This document shows, piece by piece, positions 1 through 13,300 of a DNA stretch of 64,000 bases (positions within the stretch are counted from its first letter, which is position 1; each line of letters begins with the position of its first letter). Origin of the DNA: Siphonodentalium dalli. Taxonomy: Eukaryota; Mollusca; Scaphopoda; Gadilida; Siphonodentaliidae. A program made the position numbers and the translations under genes. Under the pieces are notes generated by a model. That model saw only the letters and a program-made list of their open reading frames with translations. It made no database searches and had not been told where the DNA came from. Where the stretch lies: positions 47,067,797 through 47,131,796 of the forward strand of contig CP136061.1 in assembly GCA_032622095.1 (NCBI GenBank), read 5' to 3'.

Positions 1-262
1 AAATCGCGGCAAGCCTATCAGTATCACACATACATGGGTTTATGTTTGCTGGGTGTCTTAAACCTTTAATCTGGCATCTCTCATCGAAGCACATAAAATA
101 GCGCCAAACAGGGCCTTTTTTGTCGGCGTGTTCACTCGACAGTTGAAAAAGAACAAAAACGGTCGCTTATGATAATTACTGTTTTCCTTTTAACCATGTT
201 TAATTTTTTTAGCATTGCTGCTAACTAACTCTTAATTTCAACTTCAGTTCAAGGACAAACAT
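1..262. other. UFL1 intron sequence, nothing recognised
   Basis: AT-rich sequence without coding signal. GACAAACAT at 254-262 is the left target duplication of the element that follows. Confidence 0.6.
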
Positions 263-818
263 GGGAACGGGACTACCCGCCCCTGAGACAACCCGCCCCT
301 CTGCTGTTTTCGGGGCGGGTTGTCCCGATAAACACGGGCGGGTTGTCCAAATATTGTTAACAGTAATTATGTTCTTTTATGATCTTTGATGATATATTAT
401 TAAAGATTTTGACCAACAAAACATGTGTTTATTCATTAATTATGTCAATGCGTGGACTTTCGTTAAACTTCCTTATTAAATTTTGTTTTTAGACTTCGTT
501 CATATTCATATTATATACTTCATTCCGTTTTTAAATCTTTTTTTTAAACTTCGTTCATTAAACTTGAAAAAATATATTATCGTTAATCAATACATTTTTG
601 TGTTCATAAGTTATATTATATTACATGTGTATTTATAGTAACATCAAATAAAAATCTATAAACAACCCAGTTTCGTTAAACAAACATCTCATAATCCCCT
701 CACACATAATTAGCCACTAATTACCGCTAATTAATTTTAGGCGGGCGGGTTGTCCCGGGGCGGGTTGTCTCAGAGTGAAAGGGGGCGGGTCGTCTCAAGG
801 GCGGGTAGTCACGGACCC
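263..818. mobile_element. Non-autonomous DNA transposon with GC-rich termini and 9-bp target duplication
   Basis: The ends are inverted repeats of about 35 bp. The left end begins GGGAACGGGACTACCCGCCC, and the right end reads GGGTCCGTGACTACCCGCCC in reverse complement. Both flanks carry the identical word GACAAACAT (254-262 and 819-827). A GGGCGGGTTGTCC motif recurs next to both ends, while the interior (330-720) is very AT-rich and non-coding. A 9-bp duplication fits Mutator-like or Merlin-like elements; the superfamily is not settled. Confidence 0.8.
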
Positions 819-827
819 GACAAACAT

Positions 828-1381
828 TATGTCATTTGCAATGGGCCTACACAGGCTATTATGTATACAGACATTTGACAGACATTGTATGGCAAATTAA
901 GGGTGACAGTGAATTACCGGGTAGCATAATTCATTTTCCTTAGGCGAATGAAAATTTAAAATATTCATGGGAATGTTTTTTTTGCTTTCTGTATGCTAAT
1001 TGCTATGCTGGCTAACTTGCTTGTAGATGTCTGGCTTTGAAAAACATTGAAACCTAGTCTAGGTTACCTAGACAGTCACTTGATTTTTTCAAAAAAACCT
1101 GTTAACTATCGCTCTCTCAGATTGTGATTGGAATACACCAAGATGTCAATCCGAGAATAGCAGAAGGGACTAGAACGATCTTCAAACATAGTGATTGCGA
1201 AGGTGAGAATTCAGATATCAACAAGTTGCAACAACAGCTGAACAGTGAACAGATAAACAACAACAACAAGTTTAACTTTAAGCTTGAACATAATGAACAA
1301 CAGAAAAATGTATTTTTATCACTCGCAGAGGTGTCAGATTATTATTTACTATCATCTACAAAGTATACACCAAACATTTAC
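828..1381. other. UFL1 first-intron sequence with an unassigned plus-strand open stretch
   Basis: From about 1115 to 1340 the plus strand is open and follows a pyrimidine-rich CTCTCTCAG that could act as an acceptor, with a possible GTGAGA donor at 1202. The translated peptide matches nothing I recognise, so no gene is called. Confidence 0.3.
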
Positions 1382-1455
1382 TTTTGTTTTGCGGCAGAGA
1401 GTTGTGTTTCCTTGAAATCTGCTTGCAATTTCCGTACATCTTCCCACGTTGCCAT
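1382..1455 (-). CDS. UFL1: UFL1 (E3 UFM1-protein ligase 1), first coding exon only
   Basis: Read on the minus strand, an ATG at 1455-1453 opens 24 codons (MATWEDVRKLQADFKETQLS then AAKQ) plus two bases, followed by a GTAAAT donor at 1381. The peptide matches the conserved N-terminus of UFL1, which in vertebrates reads W-E-(E/D)-(I/V)-R-(K/R)-L-x-A-D-F and continues T-Q-R-L-S-E-R. UFL1 is the E3 that transfers the ubiquitin-like modifier UFM1 to targets at the endoplasmic reticulum, including ribosomal protein RPL26. The exon ends in phase 2, and no later exon could be recognised in 1-1380, so the rest of the gene lies beyond the left edge. The gene is divergent from YJU2, whose ATG is at 1636. 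The identification rests on a short peptide with the right start, donor and family pattern; I am fairly sure. Confidence 0.78.
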
Positions 1456-1635
1456 TTTTCGCACTTGTGCAATTTGTCAAGGACGACAACCCACTCCGCA
1501 AGGTGCGCGATAATCCACGTCGGAAAACGTCGAGAGTAGAGTTGTCGTTCGTTTTGAAAATCATTGTTTTCATTTTTCTTGTTCCAATAAAACTCTATTT
1601 TTTTAGTAACATATTGTTTATAGAAGAAAGAAAAG
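1456..1635. promoter_or_regulatory. Probable bidirectional promoter / 5' UTR region between UFL1 and YJU2
   Basis: Only 180 bp separate the UFL1 start codon (minus strand, 1455) from the YJU2 start codon (plus strand, 1636). Both transcription starts must therefore lie in or very near this stretch, or inside the opposite gene's first exon or intron. The left half has several CG dinucleotides (near 1487-1550) in an otherwise CG-poor neighbourhood. No TATA box is obvious at a useful distance from either ATG. This is inferred from gene layout, not from mapped transcripts. Confidence 0.5.
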
Positions 1636-4600
1636 ATGTCAGAAAGAAAAGTTTTAAATGTAAGTCTTTGAATATTTGTCAAATGAGTTGGCAATTTACC
1701 TTACGTTTGTCAAAAACTAACGCCAATATCGCATGCCCAGTTTTCGTTGTATTTAATTATCAATTTACGTTGTGCGTAATTCAGTGAACTATCTGAGGCG
1801 TAATTTACCACCTTTTAGCAGTAGCACATCGTGAATTCAACTATTATCATACCTTCCCCCTGCTTCCTGAGAAAAAGGGGTATACTGTTTTGCATCTGTC
1901 CGTCTGTCTGTCCATCCGATGTCTGTTCAGGTTATATTTATAAAGTTACACACCTTCTCAAAAGTAATGGCCCTCCCGACCGCGTTACGACCGTGTTGGA
2001 GTAACTTTACGACCGCGTTACTCCAACACGGTCGTAACGTTACTCCAACGCGGGTCGTAACGTTACTCCAACGCGGTCGAGGGTAACCGTCAACGCAACA
2101 TAACGCGGTCGGCATGACCGTCAACGCAACAAACGCGGTCGCGATAACTGTCAATGCAACAAACGAGGTCGAGAGAATAGCTTATCAACTGTAATAATAA
2201 TTATTGAATAACATTACAAACAAGAATATTCACCACAGGGAATTCAAACTTTCAGGACATGAGCTCATTTTATTAAAAAAAATTAAAGAGAGAAAATGAA
2301 CGACGGCCACCAATGTTAGTTTCATACAATTTTCTGATCGGAAACGGAACGATTGTAATCAATCGAGACGATAACATTTGGTTCACAAAGGAACGTTGCC
2401 AATATAATACAATGTTTTTGGCTTGGGTAATGCATGATTTATTGGTGATAAGGCCAAATAAAAAAGATAATATGTTTCCGATAACGGAGAGAAAAAATTA
2501 GGGTAGGTAGGTAGGGAAATGTTTTTTTTTTATTATTTTTTGATATTTTTTTCCAGCTGCAGAAATATTGAACTACCCTCGACCGAAATGACATAAAATG
2601 CCTACTTGTGTTGTAGGGAAAGTATTACTTGTGGAAATATACATTAACATTGAACAAGATATCAAACTTGCTGTTATTCTTAATAGTGTGTTTCAGTATT
2701 CACATACTGATTTTGGCATAAACTCAAGGGATGGGGCTCGGAATTTATGTCCGAAAATATTATAGAACCTATATATTTGAATTGTTCATATGGGATATTC
2801 TGCCTGATTGTTGAAGATGACAGTTGGGCTGAAGGGGGTCACTCACCAAATAAAAGTGCAGAAGGGTATTTTACGGTACACAGGTTTTGAAAATCTGCTG
2901 AAGGGTACACAGGGTTTGTGATCAGCACTGATGCAGTTACTTTAAGTGTGTTCCCAAAAGTCTGGCAGCCACCAGCAGTTCGTCTTCAGTTAATTTTAAA
3001 TTTCCTTGCAACCTATACAAAGATCCTCTAACAGAAATCATGACAAGACACAAATATACTGTTCAGCACATTTTCAAAACCTGTGTAGCATTAGTTGGTG
3101 TCAATTATAAAAGCAAGTTTATCAAAACAAAACATTTATTTTGAACAAAATAATATATTAAAGGGGTACTGTACCCTGAATCCGGTTATTTGTAGGGACT
3201 ATCTCCTTGTATACTCAACAGAATATATGCAACAAATGAATGAATTTGAGGCATGTATTAATGCCAAATACACTTATGTGCTCTATGAATGGTGCAAACA
3301 ACTGGTAAGTATATTGAAAATGAATTTATGACTCCAGTCATATAAATTACCATGTTGTTTGCATCGTTCTCATAGAACACATCAGTGTATTTGGCACTAA
3401 TCCATGGCTCAAATGCATTAATTTGCTGCATATATTCTCTTGAGTATAAAAGGAGCTGGTCCCATAATTGGCAGATTCAGTACCCCTTTAGATAGCACCC
3501 AGCATTTTTAAATGTGTGCAAAAGAAACATGGTGGGTGAAGCAATGAAGTGTACCAGTAAAATGTTGTTTGAATATTAAGTGTCAAACGAAATGTAAATG
3601 TACATTTCTCATGCTGTCAAGAAAATAATAAATGGGCATGCAGGTTTATTTGGAACTCATGAATATGTTCCATAAGTCCCAAACAAGGCATAATGGTAAA
3701 GCAGGCATGAGATCCACTCTCTTGAAATTAAAATTGCAAGATTCATGCCTATCAATCCACAACCCATCACACACCTGTGGCTTTTGAGACAACTGTCACA
3801 CTTCATGTCACTTATCACAGGCTTATGTTAGAAACCATGTGTTTTGCACCTAATGATTATCAATATTTATGAGCATTGGCGGTAAAAAACATTAAGAAAA
3901 TTTTGACTTTTTCTCAAAATATCAATAAAAAGATTAGGGTCGGCGGGTTATTTTTAGGGTCGGTCGATGTACGGAAACATATTATATTTTTTATTTGGCC
4001 TAATGTTTTACATTTACATTTAGAATTTTTCCCCAAAAAAAAAAAAAAAATGTAATAAATAAATGCAGATCACATTGATCGTGCTGCGCGAATTAATAGA
4101 GATGCAATTGACATTTCTAACAAACAAAACATTTGAGTTCACGTCGCAATGTACATGTACATGTATTCTTTGAATATTTAATATTCAGCGTCACCTAATA
4201 CAGGTCGGTAACCTGTACGCAAGGGTCCGATGTCATTTGAAATCTTCGTGATGGTACACTAAAACACACATGTACATGCATGTGGGTAATCGATGCAAAT
4301 AATTAAAAATATTAATTATCCATGTGTTGTGCAATTCCTGTGAAACAAACAGCGCTCTGATTTGGTAACCAATGATTTGTCACTTTCACTGACAGACCGC
4401 GGATCAAACGCCTGCCGCGAATGATTGACAGCGGTGTCAATGAACTCAAACACAATAGGGGGCGTGTCTTCGGTAAATCGCCTGTGTCGATTTTTACAAA
4501 CAGGAAATGACCTCGATTGAACACACTGTGCTGTAATAACTTTGTCGGTTTTGGTTGGCTAGTGGGCAGCGTGCATCACAATTACCACTCGATGAGGTCG

Positions 4601-7282
4601 TGTTATTTCCATGATGACGAAATAATGAAATCGTATTCAAACGGCTTCGAAGAGTTCTTCATGTACGTTTCAGTAATTGTCCGCTATTGTATATAAAGAC
4701 AATCATATGATAAATATTAACTTTCTTTTTACCGTAGTATACTACATGTAGTATATAAGTTTAATAATTTAGTTAAATTCTGTTTTTCTTACCAGAATTA
4801 AATCACTATAATTCAATTATTTATTTGTCTTCATCAAATATTTGAAAACATATATACATTTGAAGATCCAAGCGCGGTCCCACGCATTCGATAACAAATT
4901 AGACAAAATTGTATTTTTTTCTAGCATCTCGGGTTGAAATAAATCTTTAATATACATGTAGTCACCATCACAGAAATCGCCAAAACACACAAAAATGTCC
5001 ACCGTTTTACCATCGATCTATATTTACATACAATTATGGTTTTACATTGAAAACTAGTACAAACTATCATAATTTAAATGCTCTTTATTACATACCACGT
5101 TTCGGTTGAAATATGGACGCTTTTTATAAGAAGCGATAATTTGAATATTTGCAAGACTGACAACAAGTGAAAGCCGATATCTGGTCATAAAAACCTCATA
5201 TGTCAATTATAGAAACCCTTTACATGTAGTTCATGGTATGATACATGTACGATAGACGGTTGCAAAAACGGCACACATTCTGCAACATAACCACCGCAAG
5301 ATAAACGTGCAATGATATCTTATGCACACAGGGGTACTGGGACATTTTTTTTATCATTTTATTATGACATTAATTAAAAATTAATATAATACAATAAAAA
5401 GTTCCCAGCCCCCTGAGTCATTTTATCTTTTGCACATTTATTTACATTATTCTCCGAAATTCGTTATCATTTTTGCTGACAAGTACATCATGAAATATCA
5501 GCAATTCAAATCATAAGTCTACACACAATGGCTTACCCATTTGATTTCAAACGTTGATGCCGGACAAAATATATACGGTAATTCAATGTCCCGCTAAAAA
5601 AAAACACAAACACACCACCACTACCAGATAACTTTTCTGTAACTCCACCCACATTTGAAAATTGATCTTCTAATTGGTCAGATTCCACACCCTGAACGGA
5701 GACTGACATACTGCTGCGGAGAAACAACAAACATCATGCTTACACTGCGCGTTTTAAATCTATTATAGTTGACGAAGTTAACCGTCTACGAAACCAGAAT
5801 GATAGTTAATAGTGGTTTATTTACTGTTGATAAGCCTATTAGATATATTCTTTGTTCCGTTTGCAACGACATGTACATGTATGTTTACTCTCCAGCAGCC
5901 AGCATTTCTATAGCGGACATATACAGTATGGCAATAATTTCGTGCATAGTGTTTTACTCCATATACATTGGGAAACGCGACCGCTCCATGCGATACACTA
6001 TTACAATGACGTATACAATGTATACATGTATGACAAACAAAGTCTAACGCGAGTCAAAAGCTGCAAATAAACTGCCTTTTTTGGAACGAATGCATAGATA
6101 TGTGATTTTCGGTGAGTGGTGAAATTACACTAAATTAATCACACATGTTGGTCATCGTAAATAAATCCCAAAAATTTAACAGTATAAAACCAAATAACAT
6201 GACTCATCGTCTGTTTACTTTTCGGCGCGGTGATTGTAATCTCCAACGTGTGTGCGTTGATCCTTAACGCAACGCGTTTAAAGTAAACGCGGTCTGCGTT
6301 ACACTTCAACGCAGTCTGCGTTAAACTACAACGCGGTCCGTTGATTTCCAACGCGGTCGTAACGTATCACCAACGTGTTATCAACGCAAAGACTGCGTTG
6401 GCGTTACGACCGCGTTACAACCACGTTGATGACCGCGTTAAAAGGGCCACTTATTTTGAGAAGGTCTGTATGACTTGAACAGTAGTGCTTGGATCTCAAT
6501 GAAATATGGTATAGATGTTCACTACTATGAAGAAATTCAATGGAGTGGTCAATCGTTTTCTTTGGGCTTTCCATTCTAGAGTTATATTCATCTTTTTTAT
6601 CTGGAAATGTTTGCTTTTTGTCCGTCCGATGTCTGTTCAGGTCATAACTTGAACAGTAGTGCTCGGATCTCAATTAAATTGGGTATGGAAGTTTACTACT
6701 AATCGTTTTGATAAGGTTTTCTGTACTAGAGTTATTCATCTTCATTTATTTTATCTGAAAATATCAGGGGGGGGGGGGGGGGTCAGAAAAAATTTCAGGC
6801 ACGTATGGCATTTTTTCCTTTTCAATCATTTTTTGTACCCACCCACCGCCAATTTTTTTTTCCGTTTACGGCAGTTTTTTTCGACCATTTTTTGACAACC
6901 ACCCCCCTTGTAACACTAAAACAGAGATTTGCGGAGGGAAATTCACTGTAAACAGCTGTATATGAATTTCTGTGCATACTATTTATCATGGATGTTAACA
7001 TGGACATGTAAATAGGAATGAGTCATTTTGAGGTCATTCGGCCAAAAAAACATGGCTGCCAGCAGCCATCTTGGATTTCAAAATTTGCAACAAAATACAA
7101 CACGATAACTGCCTGCAGTCAGTTTACCAGTTAGAATTACATTATTTCTCTCATTCAAAGTGGTTTTGAAGCCCAACTCATTGCCAAAACACTAATAAAA
7201 CAAGCAGGAATTATTTTTTTTAGTTGTTGATGGCTTTGACCACCCACCCACCCCGGCATACGTGCTGGAATTTTTTTTTTTT

Positions 7283-7316
<34 letters not shown>

Positions 7317-10300
7317 ACTGAAAATATTGGGGTTTTTTTTCCCTACTGAACAGATATCTCAACAATAGGTTGTCAGATCTTTATGAGATTTGTTATGGAT
7401 GTTCAGCTCTATAAGGACATTCAATGGAGTGTTCAATCGTTTTGTTCAGGTGTTCTGTTCTAGAGTTATTCATCTTCATGTTTATCTGAAAATGATGATT
7501 TTTGGGTCCATCTGCCTCAGTAGCTCAGTCATAGCTTTCTGGACCAGTGCATCTATAACCGGAAGGTTCCTGCTCTGCAATATCTATACAAACAGATACA
7601 TGCCATATGGGGATATGCACCAGACGACAGTCCATCTCTTGTAGTAATAATGTTGTGTCATAGCATCCTATTTGTATTTCAATTAGGGCTAAGTGAATCG
7701 GGTGTTTTCATTTTGAATCAAATCTCGAATCAAATCAGGCAAATGATTCTAATTCGAATTGAATCTCGAATTGAATCATTGTTACTCAGCCAATCGAGTT
7801 CAAATACTTCAAACTTCGAAGAAATACATGAAATTGCCTGGCGAAAACCGTCTGGTGATCGTCGATGTAATGCAATATGTGCAGATTATGTGCTTATCTA
7901 CACACCTCTATGTATTTTCTATGCCTAAGCAATTGTTGAGTACAGATATAAAGAGCATACATGCGTGAGAGAACCAATGTCGTCGTAAATATCCACAAGC
8001 GTACGGCGTGATGCTGTTTCATTTCGTTGAATAGCACAGTATTTTTTCGCTACATGTACACTTGCGATGATTGTGTTGTCTGTCACTTGAACTGACAGAC
8101 TTACTGAACAATGTTTACAAAAATACTCAGGACTTAGATTCAGACTCACATTTACGCAAATCAAATGAAGATCTAAAATCTGGCATGCATGTGTTATGGA
8201 ATTCCCATGATTCCTGGAACAACACTAGCACACAGCCTTGTATGGCAATTTTGTTGTTCACTTATCATCTTATGTCATTCTTACAGATTGGGTCAATTAG
8301 TTATAGATTAGTTGGCGATAACATTACACGTCCTGCCATCAGGCATAATAGTATGTGCGTACGTTTAAGTAATTTACTACGGTATTATTGTGAATTTTCT
8401 TTTCTGGTAATAGCATTATGGTCTGTAGATAGCACAAAATGCACCTGTCACCAAAGATTCGACGAACTCCGAATCATGATAGACGATTTCGAATCGAATC
8501 AGATGAACGATTTCGAATCGCATCAAATCGATTCGCAGACCCCTAATTTCAATTCTCATATAAAAATACTCTCGCCTCCAGTTCTTGTTGTTGTTGGCTT
8601 CAATATGTACACCAGTTCTGTGTAATGTCTAACTTTTCTGGTTTTGCAGAGTTATCGTTCAAGGAATCAAGACTTCTCGAGATTACCTTCACTCCAATTT
8701 TGAACGTATTTTTGTTTAGGCCAAATAAATTAAAAATATTTGCGTTTCAGATTTGTTTGCCCAAAAAATCCAACCAGTCAGCCAGGGAAATTATTTTATT
8801 TTATTTTTCATACAGATGTCGGAAAGAAATAAATGGGCATGTTTAACCCATTACTGGGTATATTGGATAATATGCAAATTATATCTTTATCCCACATAAT
8901 TTTCAGATCATCTATAATAGCCTGCCATTTATGTTTAAGGGGGACTGTACACTAAATCAGGCCATTTGTGGGACCATCTCATTATACTCAACAGAATATA
9001 TGTAACAAATGAATGAACTTGAGCCATGGATTAGTGAAAAATACATTTGTGTGCTCTATGAACGATGCAAACAACAGGGTAATTATAATGAAAATGAATT
9101 TCAAAATGAATATTAAAGTTTTTTTTTTAAATCCAACCAGGGCCATTTTTTCCAACCAGCCAGGCAAACATAAACACAAATATTTTTTTCATTTTTGGCA
9201 TTACGGTACTATTAGCTCCGAATTACTGCTCTTTCTAAAACTTATCAGCAGCAAAATTATACCGTTACTGACTATTAAACAAAATCAATGCAAAAAAGAA
9301 GGTAGGTTATCTCGCGAAGTTTCAGTTTCAGGAACGATAACTCTTCAAAACCTATGAAAGTATGACATTACGCACCAGTTCACTGTTTGCAGGCGATTTC
9401 TCATTGACATTGGTTACTGACAGTGATGCTGCCATGGAATAGATAATAATTTTAATTATCACATTATTAGCACTATTTTCCGATGTAATATTCGAGCGTA
9501 ATAGACACGTGTAATATCGTCGCGTGCAATGACGTCACGCTGCTCTTTGTGACAATGTTCGCTGGCTGCAGTTAATTGTTGTTCTTTTCGATAAAATTTT
9601 AGCGATTATATGATCATGTGATAAAAAGTATCTCAAACTCGTTCTATTTTATACGGAATTTGTCAACCTCGTCCACTAAATTCTATTTGGGCCTCGGTAA
9701 ACCTCGGCTCAAATCGAATTTAGTGAACTCTGTTGATAAATTCCGTATAAAATAGAAGCTCATGTGAGATCCTCTATTTCTGCAGCTAAGATGATAATAT
9801 TATCCTCAAGCTGTATGTGGCTATTATGTCGCAAAGCTATATACATCAGTGTATTTGTGCAGCACTGTTAATTAGGCTGAATTGGTCATTGTCTTGAATC
9901 AAAAAGCAACCTACAATCTCCCAAACATGCAAAAATCCACTCAGGATCTTTCAAATGTTCAAAAAGTCACCCATAAAAAATCTATTCATCTATGGCAGTC
10001 AAAATAAAATCTCGCAGAATACCCATTCAAATTTCTTTGAATTTCACTTGATAATCATAAACAAATAATCACGTAGGATTTTGAGAGTGTGGATTTTTGC
10101 ATGTTTTGTAGATTTGTGTAGCTTTATGTATGAAAATACTGATTCAGGATTAATTAGCATTGGCTATCGGCTGAGCCAAGGCAAAACAAAATTTCATCGA
10201 CTACTTTTTAGCCGCGCCAAATTTCATAACCTGCCTATGTTTTGTCTCAATTTTAAACTCATTGCTGCAGATATTGTTCTAGTGTCATATTGTGGAAGTC

Positions 10301-13300
10301 TGCAGACTGACTGTTGTATGTCAAGTACTTCTGAGATAACAAGGACTGTTTTGATCATTTGCATTTTTAGCTGAATTTTAAGCTGAAGTTTAGTTATACC
10401 AATAATGGTATGTGTGTAGAGCATGCAACTATGTGGAACCTGGGCTTCTAGTATTTAATCAAGGAAAAATTTCTGGCAAACTTTTGTCTCCTTTTAATCC
10501 AAATAATCGTACCCCTACATTTATTATTTTTGTCAAAATTATCACAGCCCTATGGTGCTTATTTGGACCCCTACATTTATTAATTTCCAGAAGTTTCAAA
10601 TGCATAAATGATTACATTTTCTCTTAGTTTCAGCTTCTGATTAAATCTAATGAATTATTATCCTAATTAATTTTGGCGAGTCAAATATTGGGACTTAATT
10701 TCTTCGAAAGTATATATAATACTCACCATATCACAACAACAGCTCCCTGCTTTACAATATTTAACACAATTGTTTTAAGATTACCATATTCTGTGTTTGT
10801 GAACTCCAATGACATGGTAACTTCTTACAATCCACTCTGCTTGTGGATTATGGCAGAATTCTGCAATTTTGTAATATTGTACATCATTTAAATTTTCGGG
10901 TAATATTCTAACCATTGTTACAAGCATGAACAATGCTGTATGTGTTTATCAGTGACTTTTTCTGAAAACCAAATGACATTATGAGAATATCCTTCAATTT
11001 TAACATCCCTACTGGGTACTTTAATTCCACTCCTACTCTTATTTGGTTTGGGGATATTTTCCACTCACTAATTTGATTCCACACCCTTCTTTTATTTGTA
11101 TCCCGATAGTAACAGCCACTTTATTTCAAGTATTCCATTTAAATTAGGATGATCTTGCTAACCTGTTCTTATTTATTACAGAAATACTATCCTCCAGATT
11201 TTGACCCGACCAAAATCCCAAAACTCAAGGGACCTAGGAACAGGACATATAGCATCAGAATTATGGCTCCATTTAACATGAGGTAAGTACCATACAGACT
11301 GATATTAGATATACTGCTCGAAAGCTACTAGTATAAACAGAGAAAGCTCACAGCTTTTGTAAATATTGTTACAATATTGTTAAAATTGGCAACTTTTGGA
11401 GCAGCTGTCAGTTAACAAACGTCAGTTGCATGAAAAATTATTTACGTTAAGTTACAAAAGGCGGCCATAATAAGGGCATAATGTTATTGGATTTTCACCT
11501 TTAAAACAGTTTGAACTTGCAAATAACAAGCGCAAAAAAGGATGCAACATTTCTGATCTAAGCAATTTTAGCCTAGGCAAATCTTAGTTAATTACTAAGG
11601 CTGATATCGAACAGACATAAATATCTAACACAGAATAGTACTGTTAACAGGTGCAAGACATAAAAATCTAACACGGAATATTATTGTTAACAGGTGCAAC
11701 ACATAAAAATCTAACACAGAATAGTACTGTTAACAGGTGCAAGACATAAAAATCTAACACAGAATAGTACTGTTAACAGGTGCAAGACATAAAAATCTAA
11801 CACAGAATATTATTCTTAACAGGTGCAACACATAAAAATCTAACACAGAATAGTACTGTTAACAGGTGCAAGACATAAAAATCTAACACAGAATAGTACT
11901 GTTAACAGGTGCAAGACATAAAAATCTAACACAGAATAGTACTGTTAACAGGTGCAAGACATAAAAATCTAACACAGAATATTATTGTCATCAGGTGCAA
12001 GACATAAAAATCTAACACAGAATATTATTGTCATCAGGTGCAACACATAAAAATATAACACAGAATATTATGGTTAACAGGTGCAAGACATAAAAATCTA
12101 ACACAGAATATTATTGTTAACAGGTGCAACACTTGTGGAGAGTACATCTACAAAGGAAAGAAATTTAACTCCCGGAAGGAGACAGTAGAGGATGATGATT
12201 ATCTCGGCTTGAGAATATTCCGTTTTTACATCAAATGTCCGAGATGTGTTGCTGAAATAGCTTTCAAGGTACGTGTAGTTCCTGTTATCTTTTAAATCTT
12301 GCTTCTGTTTTCATTCAGTTCGGTGTATCTCAATTGGTTATTCTGACTGACTAATTGGCGAACAGGATTTAGTTTCAAATACGCAGGCTACTATAGCTGA
12401 TTGGGTCATTGTCACACGGCATCGATCACATTCGTAGCCAGCTTTTTAAATCGATCACAAATGTAGCCAGCATTTCTATGGTGATCACATTTGTAGCCAG
12501 TTATTCATATTCGGGCGAGCCTCGTGCAATGAACACGATCAGGTTAATCTCATTTTTCTGAGTTGATGGATGGACAACAACTTGAATTTTATTTTGATAT
12601 TAGTTCATCTAATAACCTGAGGTTTCCGATCAATGTCGTTGGAATGCTCGAATTATATTCCAATATAAGTTGATAAACGAAGTCAGTTTTGGAGCATGCC
12701 ATGACGTCGACATTTCAGTCACGAACGCAATGACAATATATTTCACGCCATATAAAGCATGGAATTAGAAAAGCTGGCTACGAATGTGATCGCCGATGAA
12801 AAAGCTGGCTACATTTGTGATCCATTTAAAAAGCTGGCTACGAATGTGACCGGAGCCTTGTGACAATGACCCCATCGGCACTACTTATGTAAATATAGTT
12901 TAGTGTTACATTGTTCATAACTCAATAAAACAATTTTTTAAAACATAATTAATTTATACAAACAGTGAATTATTGGGGACAGCGTAAGCAGAAAAGGCTG
13001 TCTTTCTGCTGTCCCCAAAATAGTACCTTAGCAAATTTTAGCCACAGCAAAAATACTTTAGAGAGTACTCATTCTTTAATACAAAGTATTCAATTTTCCA
13101 TAACTAATGTTGAGAAGTATAGAATATGAATCAGAAAGTTTTTTTTAAAAGAGATCAAAACATTATTATTGATCTTGTAAATTAAGAATGGTCATTGTCT
13201 TTTTCCTTAAACAATTTCTTTCTTTGACTTGATGATGTTATTTTTGAATGAAGAACTTCCGCAAAAAACGTTTAGTTAGATCTTTGGCACTTTATCTTGT

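Noticed and set aside
1124-1513. 129-codon plus-strand frame next to the UFL1/YJU2 promoter
   Set aside because: It overlaps UFL1 exon 1 in antisense, has a low-complexity Asn/Gln stretch and no recognisable family. An unknown exon at 1115-1201 cannot be excluded but is not supported.
7505-7600. Candidate tRNA gene
   Set aside because: A-box and B-box-like words are present but acceptor and anticodon stems do not pair; a SINE remnant fits better.
8071-8625. 184-codon plus-strand frame
   Set aside because: It spans the right part and edge of the hAT-like element at 7684-8545 and has no transposase or other domain features.
11608-12131. Regular 43-bp repeats that could suggest a CRISPR array
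   Set aside because: Units are contiguous with no unique spacers, and the array lies in an intron of an animal gene.
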